Shown here: piece by piece, positions 47,838 to 59,800 of the stretch
How the letters are laid out: each line of letters begins with the position of its first letter
Numbering within the stretch: position 1 is the first letter of the stretch
Source: Apus apus
Taxonomy: Eukaryota > Chordata > Aves > Apodiformes > Apodidae
Direction of reading: 5' to 3'
Assembly: GCF_020740795.1 (NCBI RefSeq)
Contig: NC_067300.1
Span: 310,001 to 374,000 of the forward strand
Length of the DNA: 64,000 nucleotides
The notes under the pieces: model-generated
Database searches by the model: none
Told to the model about the DNA's origin: nothing
What the model saw: the letters and a program-made list of their open reading frames with translations, nothing else
Made by a program: the position numbers and the translations under genes

Positions 47838-48035
47838 ATGCCTGCCCTTGTACACCCTCACCATCCCCTGCTCCTCATCCTCACTCTGCTGGGTGCAGCA
47901 AACAGCACAGCAAAGGGGCCCCCCAACATCCTGGAAGTGCTGAGAGGAAAGGCTGGATCCAGGAGCCCTGTCTCAGGGTGTCTAGGGACCCTGGCAGCAC
48001 CCCTGCTCCTGCCAATAAAATCACTGAGCTCTGGG
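47838..48035 (+). CDS. Possible small secreted peptide transcript, tail-to-tail with CAL-beta
   Basis: A plus-strand ATG (CTGCTGCCATGC) opens a frame beginning MPALVHPHHPLLLILTLLGA, a credible signal peptide, then KGPPNILEVLRGKAGSRSP. A classic AATAAA (48014-48019) follows at once, and cleavage would fall near 48035. Against a real gene: the frame stays open past that signal (first stop near 48066), so a transcript ending there would have no in-frame stop unless spliced. Possible acceptors exist at CTGTCTGCTCAG and at CTGCTGGGTGCAG. No family recognised. It may be a real lineage-specific gene, a decayed one, or a chance frame next to a bidirectional polyadenylation region. Confidence 0.25.
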
Positions 48036-48051
48036 GCAGCTTCTGCATCTA

Positions 48052-48057
48052 TTTATT
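48052..48057 (-). terminator. CAL-beta polyadenylation signal
   Basis: AATAAA on the minus strand about 130 bases past the last coding bases of CAL-beta. It lies 33 bases from the plus-strand AATAAA at 48014, so the two cleavage sites would nearly coincide. Confidence 0.65.
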
Positions 48058-48180
48058 TCAGAGGGTGAGGGGTGATCCTGGCAGAGGGTCCAGCAGAGCC
48101 TGGCTGGGAGGATGGGAAGGGGCACCAGGTAGTGGGAGCAGAGCCTGGTTTCTAGCAGCTCTGGGGGACACACAGTCCCT

Positions 48181-50370
48181 TCAGCTGTGGGGAGGCAGGA
48201 CAGACAGAACAGGGGACAGTCATCATGAGGCAGAGCCTGAGGCAGGCGGGGGGTTTCTGGGGGGCTGCAGGTCCCTGCTCAGGCCAGGCCAGGAAAGAGA
48301 CCTGGCTGGCTGCAGCCATGCTCACCTGATGTTCTCGATGCACTCATCTGGTAAGAAGTAAAGAGAAGGGTGAGCATGGGATGGGGAGAGTCCTGAGCAC
48401 CCCCCCAATGCCATGTCTCCATGCAGAGGGGCTAGGGGTGCCATCCCACACCCCCCTGGCACTCACCCGACTTGGGCAGGATGGTCAGCATGTCCTCGGT
48501 CAGGCCCACACTGGGTATGAACCCTCTGAACTTCTGCAGGAGTTGGGGGCTCACGTCCTGCTCCCTTGCTGCAGGCAGACATCCAATGCAGGGGCTGGTG
48601 AATGTGGGGAGCCCAGCAGCAAGTCCCATGAGGTCTGGCTCTCATGGGGCAGTGACAGGACCCCAGGGGAGGGTAAAAGCAAAGCTGTGGAGGTGCAGGG
48701 TGGACACTGGGCACCCACAGCTGCCCTGGGCTGGCAGCAAAGGGACACAAGCCCCTCGGGATGAGCAACCCACCCACCTGGGGTGGTATGGGGCAGCTTG
48801 GGGGGCTGGGGATCCACAGCCAGGCTGGCACCCTGCAGGGGGGGCTTCACCTCAAACCACAATCAACCAGAGATTCTTTTTGTGTAAGGTTTCATTCACC
48901 CCAAAATTAATTCCCCGGGTGGCAGCACACTGGGTGCTGAAGTTGGTGGCCCTGGGTGGTGGTGGTGATCCCAGCCCCTCCTCCCTGCTGGTGCCTGGAT
49001 CCCTCCCGAGGTCCCGAGGGTGCCCATCCCTGCTCCCGACACCCACTGAGGAGCTGCAGTGCTGTGCTGGGCCCCTGCTTGTCCTGCTGGACCTGGTGCA
49101 TGATGGCATAGTGGCTGTAGTCCGTCTCCATCACTCGCAGGTCCCTCTTCTCCTGTGCTGCTGAAAGACCCCAGATAGCGCTCGGCTGAGCAACGTGGCT
49201 CAGCCCGGGCACTGCCATGGCCTGGGCCCCAGATTTGCCCCAGAGAGGTATGAGAAGGGAACCCCTGCGTGATGGGGCAGAGCCCAGTGCCCACCCATGG
49301 TACCACCTCTCACCACTTCTCCACCCCCCTCCAGCTCCCCAGGCCTGGGGGACCAGTGATGCCCACCCTCCATTTCAGAGTGTCCAAGGTTCCGATCCCT
49401 TCTGCCCACACATACCCACATAGTGCCCTGCCTGCCCGCTTTGCTGGTAGAGCAGCTCAATCCTTTGGCATGTGTCCAGCCTGGAAAGGGAAAATGGAAA
49501 TGGGCAAAGGTGACTGGATGCCATGTGGGAGGGCAGTGGGGTGGGGGGTGCAGGGCAGAGCCCACCCTGCCCAGGGGACATGCCAGGGTGTGGGCAGGAC
49601 CTGGTACTGTGGGGCAGGGAGGAGGATGCTCCTTGCCACACCACCTTGGTAGGGAGGAGAGTCGCCTGGCACAAGAGGGACAGGTTCAGGGCAGGTACTC
49701 ACATCGGCCAGACAAGCCTCATGGCCAGGTTCCCCTCTGGAGTGAAGCTGATTGTGGTGATGGATGACTTCATCCCGTCCCTCATCTTCAGGAACACAGG
49801 GCAGTTGGAAACAGCAGCTACAACATACCATGTCCCTACAAACTGGAGCAGAACATCACCAGGGGTTTGGGAAAGCCATGGAGATCTGCCAGTCTGCAGT
49901 GGGGGACCTGCCACCCTCTGTGGGGACCAGCCAGCCTAACATGGGGACCTGCCATCCACCTGCTTGCAGAGCACCCTGCCTTGCCCTGTGCCAGGAGCTG
50001 GGAGCAGCATCTTGTCCACGTTCCCTGGGTAAGTGTCACACACTCAGGAGCATCGTGGCCCTGAGTGTTCATGTCCCTGCAGCGACACCATCTGGGTCTG
50101 GCCACAGACGTCAGGAGCCAGCCAGGACTGAGCCAGCTGTGCTCGGGCATCCCTGCTCTCCAGGAAGCTGCCCTGGAGTCAGCTCAGGACCAGTACAGGG
50201 GGTACTCGGAGGTGCCCAGCTGTGGGGGGCGGCAGTGGGGGCACCCTGCCCCAGGCAGGACCTTGTGCCATTACCTTCTCGGTGCTGAAGTCTGGCTGCA
50301 CGGGTACCTCGGCAGCTGCCTGCAGCAGGCAGAGCAGGGGCAGGGCCAGGCTGGGCAGCACCGCAGCCAT
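48181..50370 (-). CDS. CAL-beta-type secreted lipocalin
   Basis: A secreted lipocalin in the place held by chondrogenesis-associated lipocalin beta in chicken; ligand unknown. Exons: 50275-50370, 49703-49842, 49416-49480, 49047-49160, 48467-48568, 48326-48347, and a final exon starting at 48184; 180 residues in this model. Signal peptide MAAVLPSLALPLLCLLQAAA. The GxW motif is FVGTWYVVAAVS (residues 33-44), followed by METDYSHYA and the helix VSPQLLQKFRGF. The fold disulfide would join Cys83 (LDTCQR) and Cys175 (DECIEN). Ser59 stands where L-PGDS has its catalytic cysteine, and there is an extra Cys46 (SNCPVF). The end is ambiguous: splicing at AG|gtgagc gives AG|C TGA (Ser-stop), while reading through gives AGG TGA (Arg-stop, ending 48322). 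CAL-beta is chosen by order in the cluster and by exclusion. Confidence 0.85.
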
Positions 50371-50419
50371 CCTCGCTGTGGGGCAGGAGAGGCTGCAGAC
50401 CTGCCTCTTCCTGCACCCC

Positions 50420-50427
50420 CTTTATAG
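50420..50427 (-). promoter_or_regulatory. CAL-beta TATA box
   Basis: CTATAAAG on the minus strand, about 50 bases before the ATG. It predicts a very short 5' UTR. Confidence 0.75.
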
Positions 50428-50439
50428 CCCCGCTGCTGG

Positions 50440-51280
50440 CAGCATCCCCTGCCCCCCCAGCTTTATGCAACAGCTTACACAAGCAGAGAGATAACTTGTA
50501 CCCGTGTTAGGTTACAGCATTGTCTGCTTCCCTCTCTAATCACTCAGTCCCAGATAAATGCAGCTTTGTGCCAGCCCAGCCCAGAGCACTTTGGGGACAC
50601 AGCAATGCCCCATGCTCAGTGCTGTGCCTGGGGTGGGAAATGAGGGTGCCCCCAAGTGCCCCACTCCTGCCTGTTGCCTTCTGGCCCCAGGGTCTGGCAG
50701 CTCTGGGATGGATCCTGCCTCAAGGAGGATGGTTGGGCTGGTGTCTTAGCTGGTTGAGCCACAATCCATGTCCCCAAGAAGGGTTTGTGGCTTGGCCAGG
50801 CTGCTGGCAGAGGGGACAGCAGGACCTGTTCCTGAAGAGGGTCTGGGCTCATGGCATGGTGAGCAGGTGGGTGGCCAGGCCTGAGCTACATCCCACGCTC
50901 CCAGCCCCTGAGTGGGAGCATTCATGTCCCTCATGTCACTCCGGTTCATGTCCATCCTGCCCTCACATTTTTTGAGAGACCCCCCTGCAATTGCCCTTTG
51001 CCCCATCCCCATGCTGCCAGGGAAAACTGAGATGGTGAGGTTGGAGTAGCCCAGGGTGCCCAAGGGGGCAGATTCCTGCAGCAGGAATCCCTGGGGACCC
51101 CTTCTCCCTGGACTGGGCAGGCTTGGTGGCCAGGCAGCACTGTGGCATGTGGTTCCCACGGCCAGGAGCTATCAGCCCTGACCCCTGGCACCAGCCACCA
51201 CCCCAGCTTCCCCACCCCATGGCTCCCCTGGGGCTCCCACCACGATGACCCAACAGTCTCAGGCAGGGCTGGTTTTCTAT
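50440..51280. other. CAL-beta / PTGDS intergenic region
   Basis: About 0.8 kb between the CAL-beta TATA box and the PTGDS 3' end. No supported exon or repeat. Confidence 0.5.
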
Positions 51281-51284
51281 GGGC

Positions 51285-51290
51285 TTTAAT
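51285..51290 (-). terminator. PTGDS: PTGDS polyadenylation signal
   Basis: ATTAAA on the minus strand inside a predicted non-coding exon 7. That exon starts at 51426 after the acceptor CATCTCTTCCAG. It matches the seven-exon layout with an untranslated last exon known for human PTGDS. Confidence 0.6.
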
Positions 51291-51693
51291 GGGGAGGGGG
51301 GCACAGGAGTGGGGCACGAAGCAGGGGAGCCAAGGCTGCTGCGGTGTGGGGTGCGGTGGGGACGGGCGGGATGGCCACGGGTCCCGGCACGCTCGGGGCT
51401 CCAGCTGGCAGCGGTGGTGGGTCTGCCTGGAAGAGATGAGGGGGGACAGCAGCTGAGCTGGGGGACACGGGGGGACACAGGAGGACACATCAGCCCTGCC
51501 AGCCCTGTGCTGAGTGGATGGGCATAACAAAAGAGCCACCCCATGTGGATGGGGTGAGGGGTCCTCAGCAGGGGCGACCGAGAGGTGCAGCATCGGGGGG
51601 ATGGAAGGGCATGGGCACTCTGTGGGGTGGGGGGGCTCTGAGCACAACCCATGCCCTCCCACTGGGCTGGTCTGAGCCCCAGGCCAGACTCAC

Positions 51694-54039
51694 CTAGGCA
51701 GCATCCGCCATGCATTTGTCTGCAGGAGGAAGAAAAGCAGAGATCAGGGGCTGAGGGTCTGCCCCCTGCCAGAGGGACCCCCCAGAGGGACACCCCATGG
51801 CTGACCCACGCTGGCTCCACAGGGAGGCAGAGACAAGCCAGGGGGGTCTCCTCATCTCAACCCCCCAGGGTACCTCACTCCCAGCCCCCCACTGCCACCC
51901 CTGGCCCCCCAGCTGCTTCCACCAGTAGCTTTTACCTGTCCAGGGCAGGATGAGGATCTCTTCATCCGTCAGGCCCTGCTCCCTGGAGAACTGGGTGAAC
52001 CTTTCCAGGCGCTCAGGGCTCAGCTCCTTGGTCCGGCCTGCAGTCAAGAGCAGAGTGAAGGGCAGTTCCCCTGGATCCCCCAGAGCAGGGTCATGCTGCC
52101 CCAGGGAACAGGCAGCCCAGCAACGGCCAAGTTCCCCAGGAAGGAGTTTCCAACCCAGCCATCCCACGGGTCACCCCAGCTTGGTGAGATGCTGCTGCCC
52201 TTCTCCCATGGGAAAGATCCCCCACCAAGGCCCTCCCAAGGGGTCCTGGGGAGGTCCCAGGGCAGACATACTGTAGAGCAGCACCATGGTGGAGGAGCTG
52301 GTGCTCTTGGAGATCTGGGTGGCCACCAAGGCATACTCCTCGTAGTTGGTCTCCACCACATGGATACTGTGCTGGCTGCCCCAGCCTGTGGGGGACAGAG
52401 AGGGTACAGCTCAGCACCAGCCATTGAGCCAGACCTGAGGAGCTCTGGCAGGGACAGGAGGCAAGCAGGACTGGGCTGGGGGCTGGGGGCACATCAGGGG
52501 CTGCCCCGCAGGATGGGCTAGGGGCTCAGCACTCACGTGGGCTGGTGTAGCTGAACCGCCCTGGCTGCTCCGTCTTGATGTAAAGGCTGTTCCTCGTCTC
52601 ACACTGGTCACCCCTGGGGAGCAGAGCCCCAGGATGTCAGGGGCCTCAGGCATGGCAGCAGAGCCCACCGCCCCGTCCCGGGATGGGGGAGCACCCCCTG
52701 CTTGCCCACCCCTCCCCATGCTCTTACTTGGGGTAGGTGGAGGTGACTTCCAGGTTCCCATCTGCAGTGGTGGAGATGATTGTGGTGCACATCTTCATCA
52801 GGTGCTTCTTGTCCTTGAACCAGTTGGAATTGGAGGCCAGGCCAATGGTGTACCATCTCCCTGTGAGCTGCACACAGGCTCCACTCAGTTGCCAGCAGGG
52901 TGCAGACCCCATGTCTCACCCCCTAGTCCCCCATCAGCCCCCACCAGGGCCACCTCCCCATCCCCTGCCAGCCTGTGCCCATAGCAGGACAATATCCTGG
53001 GGTCTTTGTCCCCCCGGGAGTTACTACAGCTCTTGGCACCCACAAAACCCAGCAGCCCAGAGAGCTCTTCACGAGCCCCTCACTGAGCCCTTCATTGCCC
53101 AGCACTTCAGGTGTTCTCTTCCTCTTCGTCCCAGGCCCGGGAGGGGGTGAGGGGACCATCTGGCTCTGAGATGCCATTTACATCCACCTGGGGCATGTCA
53201 GGATCCTGGGGCCAGCTCAGCTCATCCCAGCCTGGTCCCCAGGGCTACCAGCTCAGTGCACTGGGGGGGGAGCTGGCAGCCTTGGAGATGGGCTGTGCAG
53301 GGACCACCCTGGCAGCTCATGCCATCCCCCATCCTTGCAGGACATGCCAGTCCTGTCACCTCCCTAGGGTGGCTCTGTCACCCAGGACCCCTCTGGGGGC
53401 TCCCTGGATGAGTGGGCAGCGTGGCCCCCACCCCTGCTCAGTGGGAGCCCAGGGCTGTGGGGCCAGGCTCCCCAGCGTGGAGCTGCTCTGGGTCCTGCCC
53501 CTGGGGGGAGGCAGTGCCAGCACCCTGAGCCTGCCAGCACCCAGGGGCTGGCAGTGCAGAGGGGTGCGTGGGGACCCCCCAGCACAGCAGCTTTTGGATT
53601 TTTAGGACCCTGGATTGGGGGTGGATGGGGTCTGTGGTGTGGAGGGAGGGTCCATGGCCCATCTCCATGCTGCCTGTCAAACTGAGCTTGCTATTCTCAG
53701 TCCCCCCATAAATCCCCTGTCCATCTACCCCACCCCACGGCACAGGCCACAGCCCAGCCCCACACCTACTCGGTCCTGCCCCACAGGCTGGAAACTGGAT
53801 CCTGCATCCCTTCTGGAGCCACCAACCCCCAGGGGCTCCCCAAATCCACCTGCAACACCGTCTCCACCCACTTGTAGGACGAAGATCCCCCAAAGCACCC
53901 CTGAACCCCCGGGCCAGTAATGCTGGCTGGGTTGGGTCACCTTGTCCTGCTGGAAGTCGCTTTGCACGGGAATGCCATCCTGCGCGTGCAGGGCCCCCAG
54001 CAGGGCCAGCCCCAGGACACCGAGCAGCGAGGCGTGCAT
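51694..54039 (-). CDS. PTGDS: Lipocalin-type prostaglandin D synthase (L-PGDS)
   Basis: A secreted lipocalin enzyme converting prostaglandin H2 to D2 and carrying retinoids and other lipophiles. The chicken member of this position has been called CAL-gamma. Coding exons: 53941-54039, 52728-52867, 52537-52613, 52272-52385, 51936-52037, 51694-51719; 558 bases, 185 residues (human 190). Signal peptide MHASLLGVLGLALLGALHAQ, then VQSDFQQDK as in human PTGDS. GxW motif LTGRWYTIGLAS (34-45). Catalytic Cys60 in LMKMCTTI aligns with human Cys65. Cys84 (DQCETR) and Cys180 (DKCMADAA) form the disulfide. Further matches are WGSQHSIHVVETNYEEYA and LTDEEILILPWT. The human N-glycosylation site in the SNSSW loop is absent (SNSNW). 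TAG is followed directly by GTGAGT, leading to an untranslated exon. Confidence 0.92.
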
Positions 54040-54104
54040 GTCCCCTCGAGCCGAGCCGAGCGAGAGGATCAGGCAGTGGCACATCCAGACAGCCCAGCAA
54101 GCCC

Positions 54105-54114
54105 CTATTTATGG
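54105..54114 (-). promoter_or_regulatory. PTGDS: PTGDS TATA-like box
   Basis: CATAAATAGG on the minus strand, about 66 bases before the ATG. Further upstream (54250-54310) the minus strand also has GTTATTTTTGC and the palindrome TTTGGGGTGCCAAA is present. Confidence 0.65.
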
Positions 54115-54119
54115 GCCGG

Positions 54120-56590
54120 CTGTGCGGCGGCCCCCGGGGGGGCCAGCCCGGCCTCCCCCCACACCGTTATGCAACCGAGAGCAGGGGCGAGCACCCAAGC
54201 CAAAGGGCAGGAGGGGGGACCTGCAACCTCCTGTTGACAGGACATGTTTGCTTTGGGGTGCCAAACTGCTCGGCAGCAAAAATAACAGCTCGCAGCCAGC
54301 GCCGCAGCTGCCCCAGCCCCCATTGCCGGGCCGGGCAGGGGGCCAGGCCCTGGGGCCAGGGCTTGCTGCCTGCCCCATCCTTGCAGGACAGGCTCAGAGA
54401 GGGGCCCAAGGGAGGTGGAGGGAATGTCAACCCTGATCCAACCCCTGGGGATCATGGGCACCTTCGGGTGCTCCTTGGGGACCCCCTGCCTTGCCCTGAC
54501 CCACGTCCCTGCATCACCTGAGGAGTCATCCTGGCTGGCCCTGTCACTGACCGGGGTGAGTCCCACCATGGAGAGCTGTGGGGGGTGGGGGTGCTGGAAG
54601 GAGCAGGACCCCAGCCCCAGGCTGCCCTGATGCCTGGCTCCCTGAGGAGCAGCACAAAGCCAAAGTGACCTCCCAGTGCTTCACCCCCCACCACCCTGCA
54701 CCCTTTGCCAAGAGGGGCTAGGAGACATCCTCCCTCTTGGTTTGGGGTCACCAGCACGTGCTGAGCTGCCCCCCCCTCCCCGTTAATTCGGGGACGCCCT
54801 GAGCAGGGTGAGGGCTGGGGGTGAACACCAGGTGTGGGCAGCAGCACCCATGGGTCCAGCAGGGTTTGGGCAGGGCTGGCCATGCCCGCTGGCTCTCCCC
54901 ACAGCACAGCCCTGCCAAGGCTCTTTACATAAGGAGCCTGTTTTCACAACAGCTGGATTTTTCCTCTGGCAGTCCCCCCTGCCCCAGCACATTCCATTCC
55001 TCGCACCCCGCTGCGAGCCCAGCCTGCCCCCACACACCCCCTGCCGGGGGCCCAGCCCTGCAGATTTATTAGAACAAAACAAAAGCTGATCCAGGCAGGC
55101 CTGAGCATCAGGAGACCTTGGCTGGGGCTCCCTGACATGCTGGGCTGGGGGCTCAGCCCCTGTCCAAGCCCACCTGTGGGGCACAGGGTACTGGGGCAGC
55201 TCTTTCTATTGGGCACCAGAGGCACGGAGCACCCATGGGTGCCACTGTAATCCTGTGCTGGGGCAAGGACACAAAACCACCCTGCTGCCCTGGTGTCCCC
55301 AGCTCCCTCCCCAGTGGCAGGAGGCGATTCCCAGCAGGTGCCCACCCTCCTGGTGGTGGCAAAGCTGGGGGCCAGCCCAAGAAACTGGGTGGCAAAGCTG
55401 GGTGCAAGCTCAGTAGCATGAGGGCACCAGCTGTGATGTGGGGCAGGCTGGGGGAGCACAGGCAGGACAGAGGTACTTGGGCTGTGGGTCACCCCGATGC
55501 CTGGACACAGACCCTTGGCACAACCTTTGCACCCCAGAAATGGGTTCACACCAGGTGAACACAGACTGAGCTGAGCTTGGGTGCAAGGGGATCCTTGGAG
55601 TCCAGCCCCTCAGGCCAGGAGGACAGGGCTCTCCCCTCACCTCCCACCACCCCACCAGGGCTCCCCCTCACTGCAGCCACTTGTGGGGTGCAGGGCTGGG
55701 AGTGAGCAGGGCCCCTGGCACCTCGGCTGTGCCAGGCACAGGCCGAGGGCTGCAGGATGGTGGCTGCAGACAGTGGCCCCAGAGCAGGGCAGGCTCTGGC
55801 TGCGGGCCCGTCACGTGCGGCTCCTTGCATAAGTCCCTGATAAACAACATGTGCGACCGGTTTCCACCAAGATTGCAAAACGTCAGCGCGGGGGCAGGGG
55901 GCTGCTCCCCACCCCGGGGCTGCCGGACACCCCACCAGCCTGCCACAGGGGGCTGCTCCCCGTACCCCCCCGCCCCAGAACACCCACGGGCTCAGCTGGG
56001 CTGGACTGTCAGGGCAGAGGGATCCTGCAAAGGGTCCTCTACCCAGGTCACACCCTGAGCCCAAGACCCTGCAGCCCCCCCAAGCCTGCTCAGTATGCAG
56101 AGCACACCCCCTGCCTGGCTCCCCACTGCAGGCAGGCTTTGGGAAACCCTTGCAGGCAGGAGTATGGCCTTTGGGGAAGGGGGGGCTGTGACAGGGGAAT
56201 GGGATATTTCACTGCCCCAGAGGCCCTGTGATGGGAAGCAGGACCACCATGGGGCTGAGGTTTTCCCCTCTGGGATCTTCCAGTTTGTCCTGGGGAAGGA
56301 GCTGATCCTACATTGGTCCCCAGAGCCCCCCAAGCCCATGTGGCCCTGTGGCCCCAGGCACGGGGCTTTCCCCTGCACACCAACCAGCCAGACTCGTGCA
56401 GGATGGTATCCGAGAGAAAATCAGGAACCCCCACAATTCCTGCCTTCTTGTCCTATGGTTGGGATGAGGCTCAGGGAGAGGGAGCTGCAGCAGTAACTTG
56501 GCACAGGCCAGGCACAGGGTGCCAGGGCAGACAGCCCAGGAGGTGCTGCCTGGACTTGCTGGAGCAGCTTGAGAAGTGACTTGCCTGGAC
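54120..56590. other. PTGDS / C8G intergenic region
   Basis: 2.5 kb without a supported gene. A minus-strand AATAAA at about 55064-55069 has no gene I can assign to it. A compact cluster of transcription-factor-like motifs lies at 55811-55885 (listed separately). The longer open frames are consistent with high GC. Confidence 0.5.
55811..55885. promoter_or_regulatory. Dense transcription-factor-site cluster, possible enhancer
   Basis: Within 75 bases: an E-box CACGTG (55812-55817), an octamer-like TTATGCAAG on the minus strand, a forkhead-type TGTTTAT, a C/EBP-type TTTTGCAAT and a CRE half-site TGACG. It is an AT-rich patch inside very GC-rich DNA. It lies 1.8 kb upstream of PTGDS and 0.7 kb past the C8G end. 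Function is inferred. Confidence 0.3.
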
Positions 56591-56610
56591 ACAGACCCTT
56601 CTCCAAGGTG

Positions 56611-56616
56611 TTTATT
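56611..56616 (-). terminator. C8G: C8G polyadenylation signal
   Basis: AATAAA on the minus strand, 215 bases past the C8G stop codon. Confidence 0.75.
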
Positions 56617-56830
56617 GGGGCTGCTGCAGGGCACAGGGGTGTCACAAAGCTGTGGGGGGACAAGACAAGGACAAATGCAGCTGGAGGAACCAGGAAGCCC
56701 CAGGGTTGGGCGAAGGGCTGTGGAGCAGCAGCAGGGTCTGACCAAACACCAGCTGGGTCCTGCGTGGCTGTGAGTGGCTGGATGAGGCAAGGGCTGAGCT
56801 CTGGGAACCTCCTGTCAACACTGTCTGCAC

Positions 56831-59800
56831 CTACAGCTTCATTTCTGGAAGGAAGGGGGAGTGCTGAGGGGCTGGGGAGATGTCAGAGCCCAGCACCAGG
56901 GCTGGAGACCCACCTCTGCCCGCCCAGACACCAACAAGTGATAGAGTTGTTCCCAGGGACCCCACCCCTCACCCCAGGGTGCCCCTGTCCCAGGACACCC
57001 CATCTCAGACCAGCCCTTACCCCAGGAAACACCAATATAGACCCTGCTTATCCCAGTTTAACCCATGTGAACAGGGCTTTGCTTTGCCAGGGGGATGGTC
57101 TGCCACCTCCTCACCCCACACAAGGGCACAGAGAGACCACATCCTGGGGGGTGGTCTGGCATAGACTCCCTGTGTCAGAGCAGCCCCATGGGCTTCTGGG
57201 GCAGGACGACATGGCTGTGATGTGGTGTGGGTCTGGTCCAGCATGCCCAGCCCACAGCCAGGGTAGGGAGAAGCCACATGGGGCCAAGCGTGGCACACAA
57301 GAGGACCCAGGGCTTCCCCGGGGATCCACAACTCACCATTGAGGATGTGAAACTTGTCTGCGGAGTCACAGAACCCTGGAAGAGAAAGAGCCTGGGGTAG
57401 TCACCCTTCTTGGTCCCCTGGGACCCCCAGCCCCTGGGACCCCCAGCCCCTGCAGCCCAGAGACACTGTGGGGGACAGCCCCACCCTTGGACCCTTGTCC
57501 CTGGGGTGGCTGCAGTATGGGGACAGACCCCCACCCTACTGTGGGTGACATGGGGCCACAGGCTGCTTAAACCCCTGTGGATGTGCCTCCCCCTCCCCAG
57601 ACCCCAGCCCCCGCTGCCAGGCCTGTCCCGGGCACAGCCCTGGCTGTGGGTGCCCTCTGCTTCCAGGGGACTGTGTGCCACCCACCGTATATGGGGAAGT
57701 AGTAGATCACATCTTCACTCAGACCCACAGCCCTGACGCGCTGCTCAAACTTCTCCAGGACGGCATCGCTGACCTGGCTGGTCCGTCCTGCGCCAGAAGG
57801 GACAAACTGTCAGTGGCCTCAAGCTCTGCCCCAAAGCCCCCTGTGCCCACCCCACAGCAAAGCTCAGGGCCAAGGGGTCTTTCAGCTCAGAGAAGGCGGT
57901 TACTGGCTGTTCCCCATGCAGTGTGTGGGGATGAAAATCTCCATTTGGGGACTCAACCCCATGGGGATACGCCATCCCTGCCTCTTGGTCCTCCAGGGCT
58001 CTGATAGGCATCCCCTGAGCACAGGGGGCTTCCCAGCCCTCTGCCACCCCGACCCCTGGGGTGCTCAGCCACCATAGAGCTTGACCGAGATGCTCCGGCC
58101 CTTCTGGTAGTAGAGGATGGCGTAGCTGCTGTGGTCGGTCTCGGCCACCACAATGTCCACCTTGCTGCCATAGCCACGGCCTGGGAATGACAGAGGACAG
58201 CCCCAGTTAGTCCCACTTAACCCTGGTTAGCTCCGGTACCATCCAGGGGCCTCGTTTCATCATGAGCAGGATGCACATGGGGCAGAGTGGGTGCAACCCT
58301 GTGGGGTGCCAGTCCCCACCAAGCCCATGGGCACAAGCCCACAGAGCTGCCCATGACAGCATTCAGCACCAGGGCACTTGGAGATCCCTGAGGTGAGATA
58401 TGGGCTGGACACCAGCACCACAGCCTTGCCAAGAGCAAGAATGGGAGGTCCCACCCTGGAGTCCCCACAGCCCTCACACCACCCCCTCACCCTTCAGGAG
58501 GAAACGTCCGTGGGCCTGGGCAGGGAGGTAGCGCTGCTGGATTTCCCAGCACATCCCGTCCCTGGATGGGGAGAGGAGGAGCCTGTCAGCACAGCACCCA
58601 GCCTGGGTCCCTGCTTGCCCTGCATGCCAGGACACACACGGGACCTGTTCTCTTGAGACTTAGTTTTCTGCCCAGGGTAGATGCTTCAAAGGGTTGTCCC
58701 AAACCCTGTGGGAGGCACATGGAGATCTGCGAAGCCCAAAACCTGCTGAGCCTGAGGGGTTCCTGTCCCTGCAGCTCTGAGCCTGGCTCAGCCCCTCACA
58801 CCCTCAGGGATGCACTGATGCTCCCCCTCTCACCCCATGCTGCTGCTGGGGAGGACCTGCAAGCTGGACCCTGGCTGGGCAGTCGTGGAGCCACCACATG
58901 CCTGCTCGGTGCCTCAGTTTCCCCAGTCTGGGCATCATAGGCTGGTGGCCGCACAGGTGGCAGGGTGCCAGCCCACCACGGCCAGGGCTTGTGCCACAGA
59001 ACATCCCAGGGGAGATTCCCTCACCACTTTGCTCCAGAACAGCTCTCGCCTCCTTGCACCCTGTGGCTGGGGCACTGGCCCTGCTCCAACCTGCCTGCCA
59101 GAGTCCCTGTCCCACCCGGTGTGCCCATCCCAGAGCTCTGCTCCAACCAGGCTGCAGTGTCCCCATCCCATCCAGTGTCCCCCATTCCCATCCCAGGGCA
59201 CTGGCCCTGCTCTGACTTGCCTGCAGCGTCCCTGTCCCTGCCTGTCAGCCCAGTGGCCCGTGTCACTCACAGCTTTCTGAAGGTGCTGACGGCCAGGCTG
59301 TGCCCATCCGGGATGGTGACTGTCACCGCAGTGGCCTGCAGCCGGTGGCTGTGCTCCGCCAGGTTGCTGCACCGGGAGGCCATGCCCACAAGGAACCACC
59401 TCCCTGCCAGCTGCATGGACAGGGCTCACACTGCCTGCCAGGTTACCCCCACGGGGTGCCCCCACCCTGCTGCCCGAGTACCCACAGCCCATCACTTGGC
59501 ACCTCTTCCCTGCAGGCCAGACCCTTGGTGTGGCCTGGGCAGGACTGTCCTGGTGGGGCTGGCAGAGGGATGGGACAGGACAGACAGGAGCCTGGCACAG
59601 GGGACGGGGGTTGGAGGCACCCCCGTGCCTCACACTATCATTCCTGCAGGGGGACGGGCAGGGATGAGCTGGGGGGGACACTGCGACAGGCTGGGGGGAC
59701 GCTGAGGGACCAGGGCTGGAGAGGGACTGACGGGGATGGGCTGGGGGGACGACACGGGGTCAAGAGCTGGAGAGGAAAGGCAAGGACAGGGCAGGGGACA

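Noticed and set aside
47940-47985. Natriuretic-peptide-like string (SGCLG) in the small plus-strand frame
   Set aside because: Natriuretic peptides need a 17-residue ring with CFG and SGLGC. Only one cysteine is present, so the likeness is chance.
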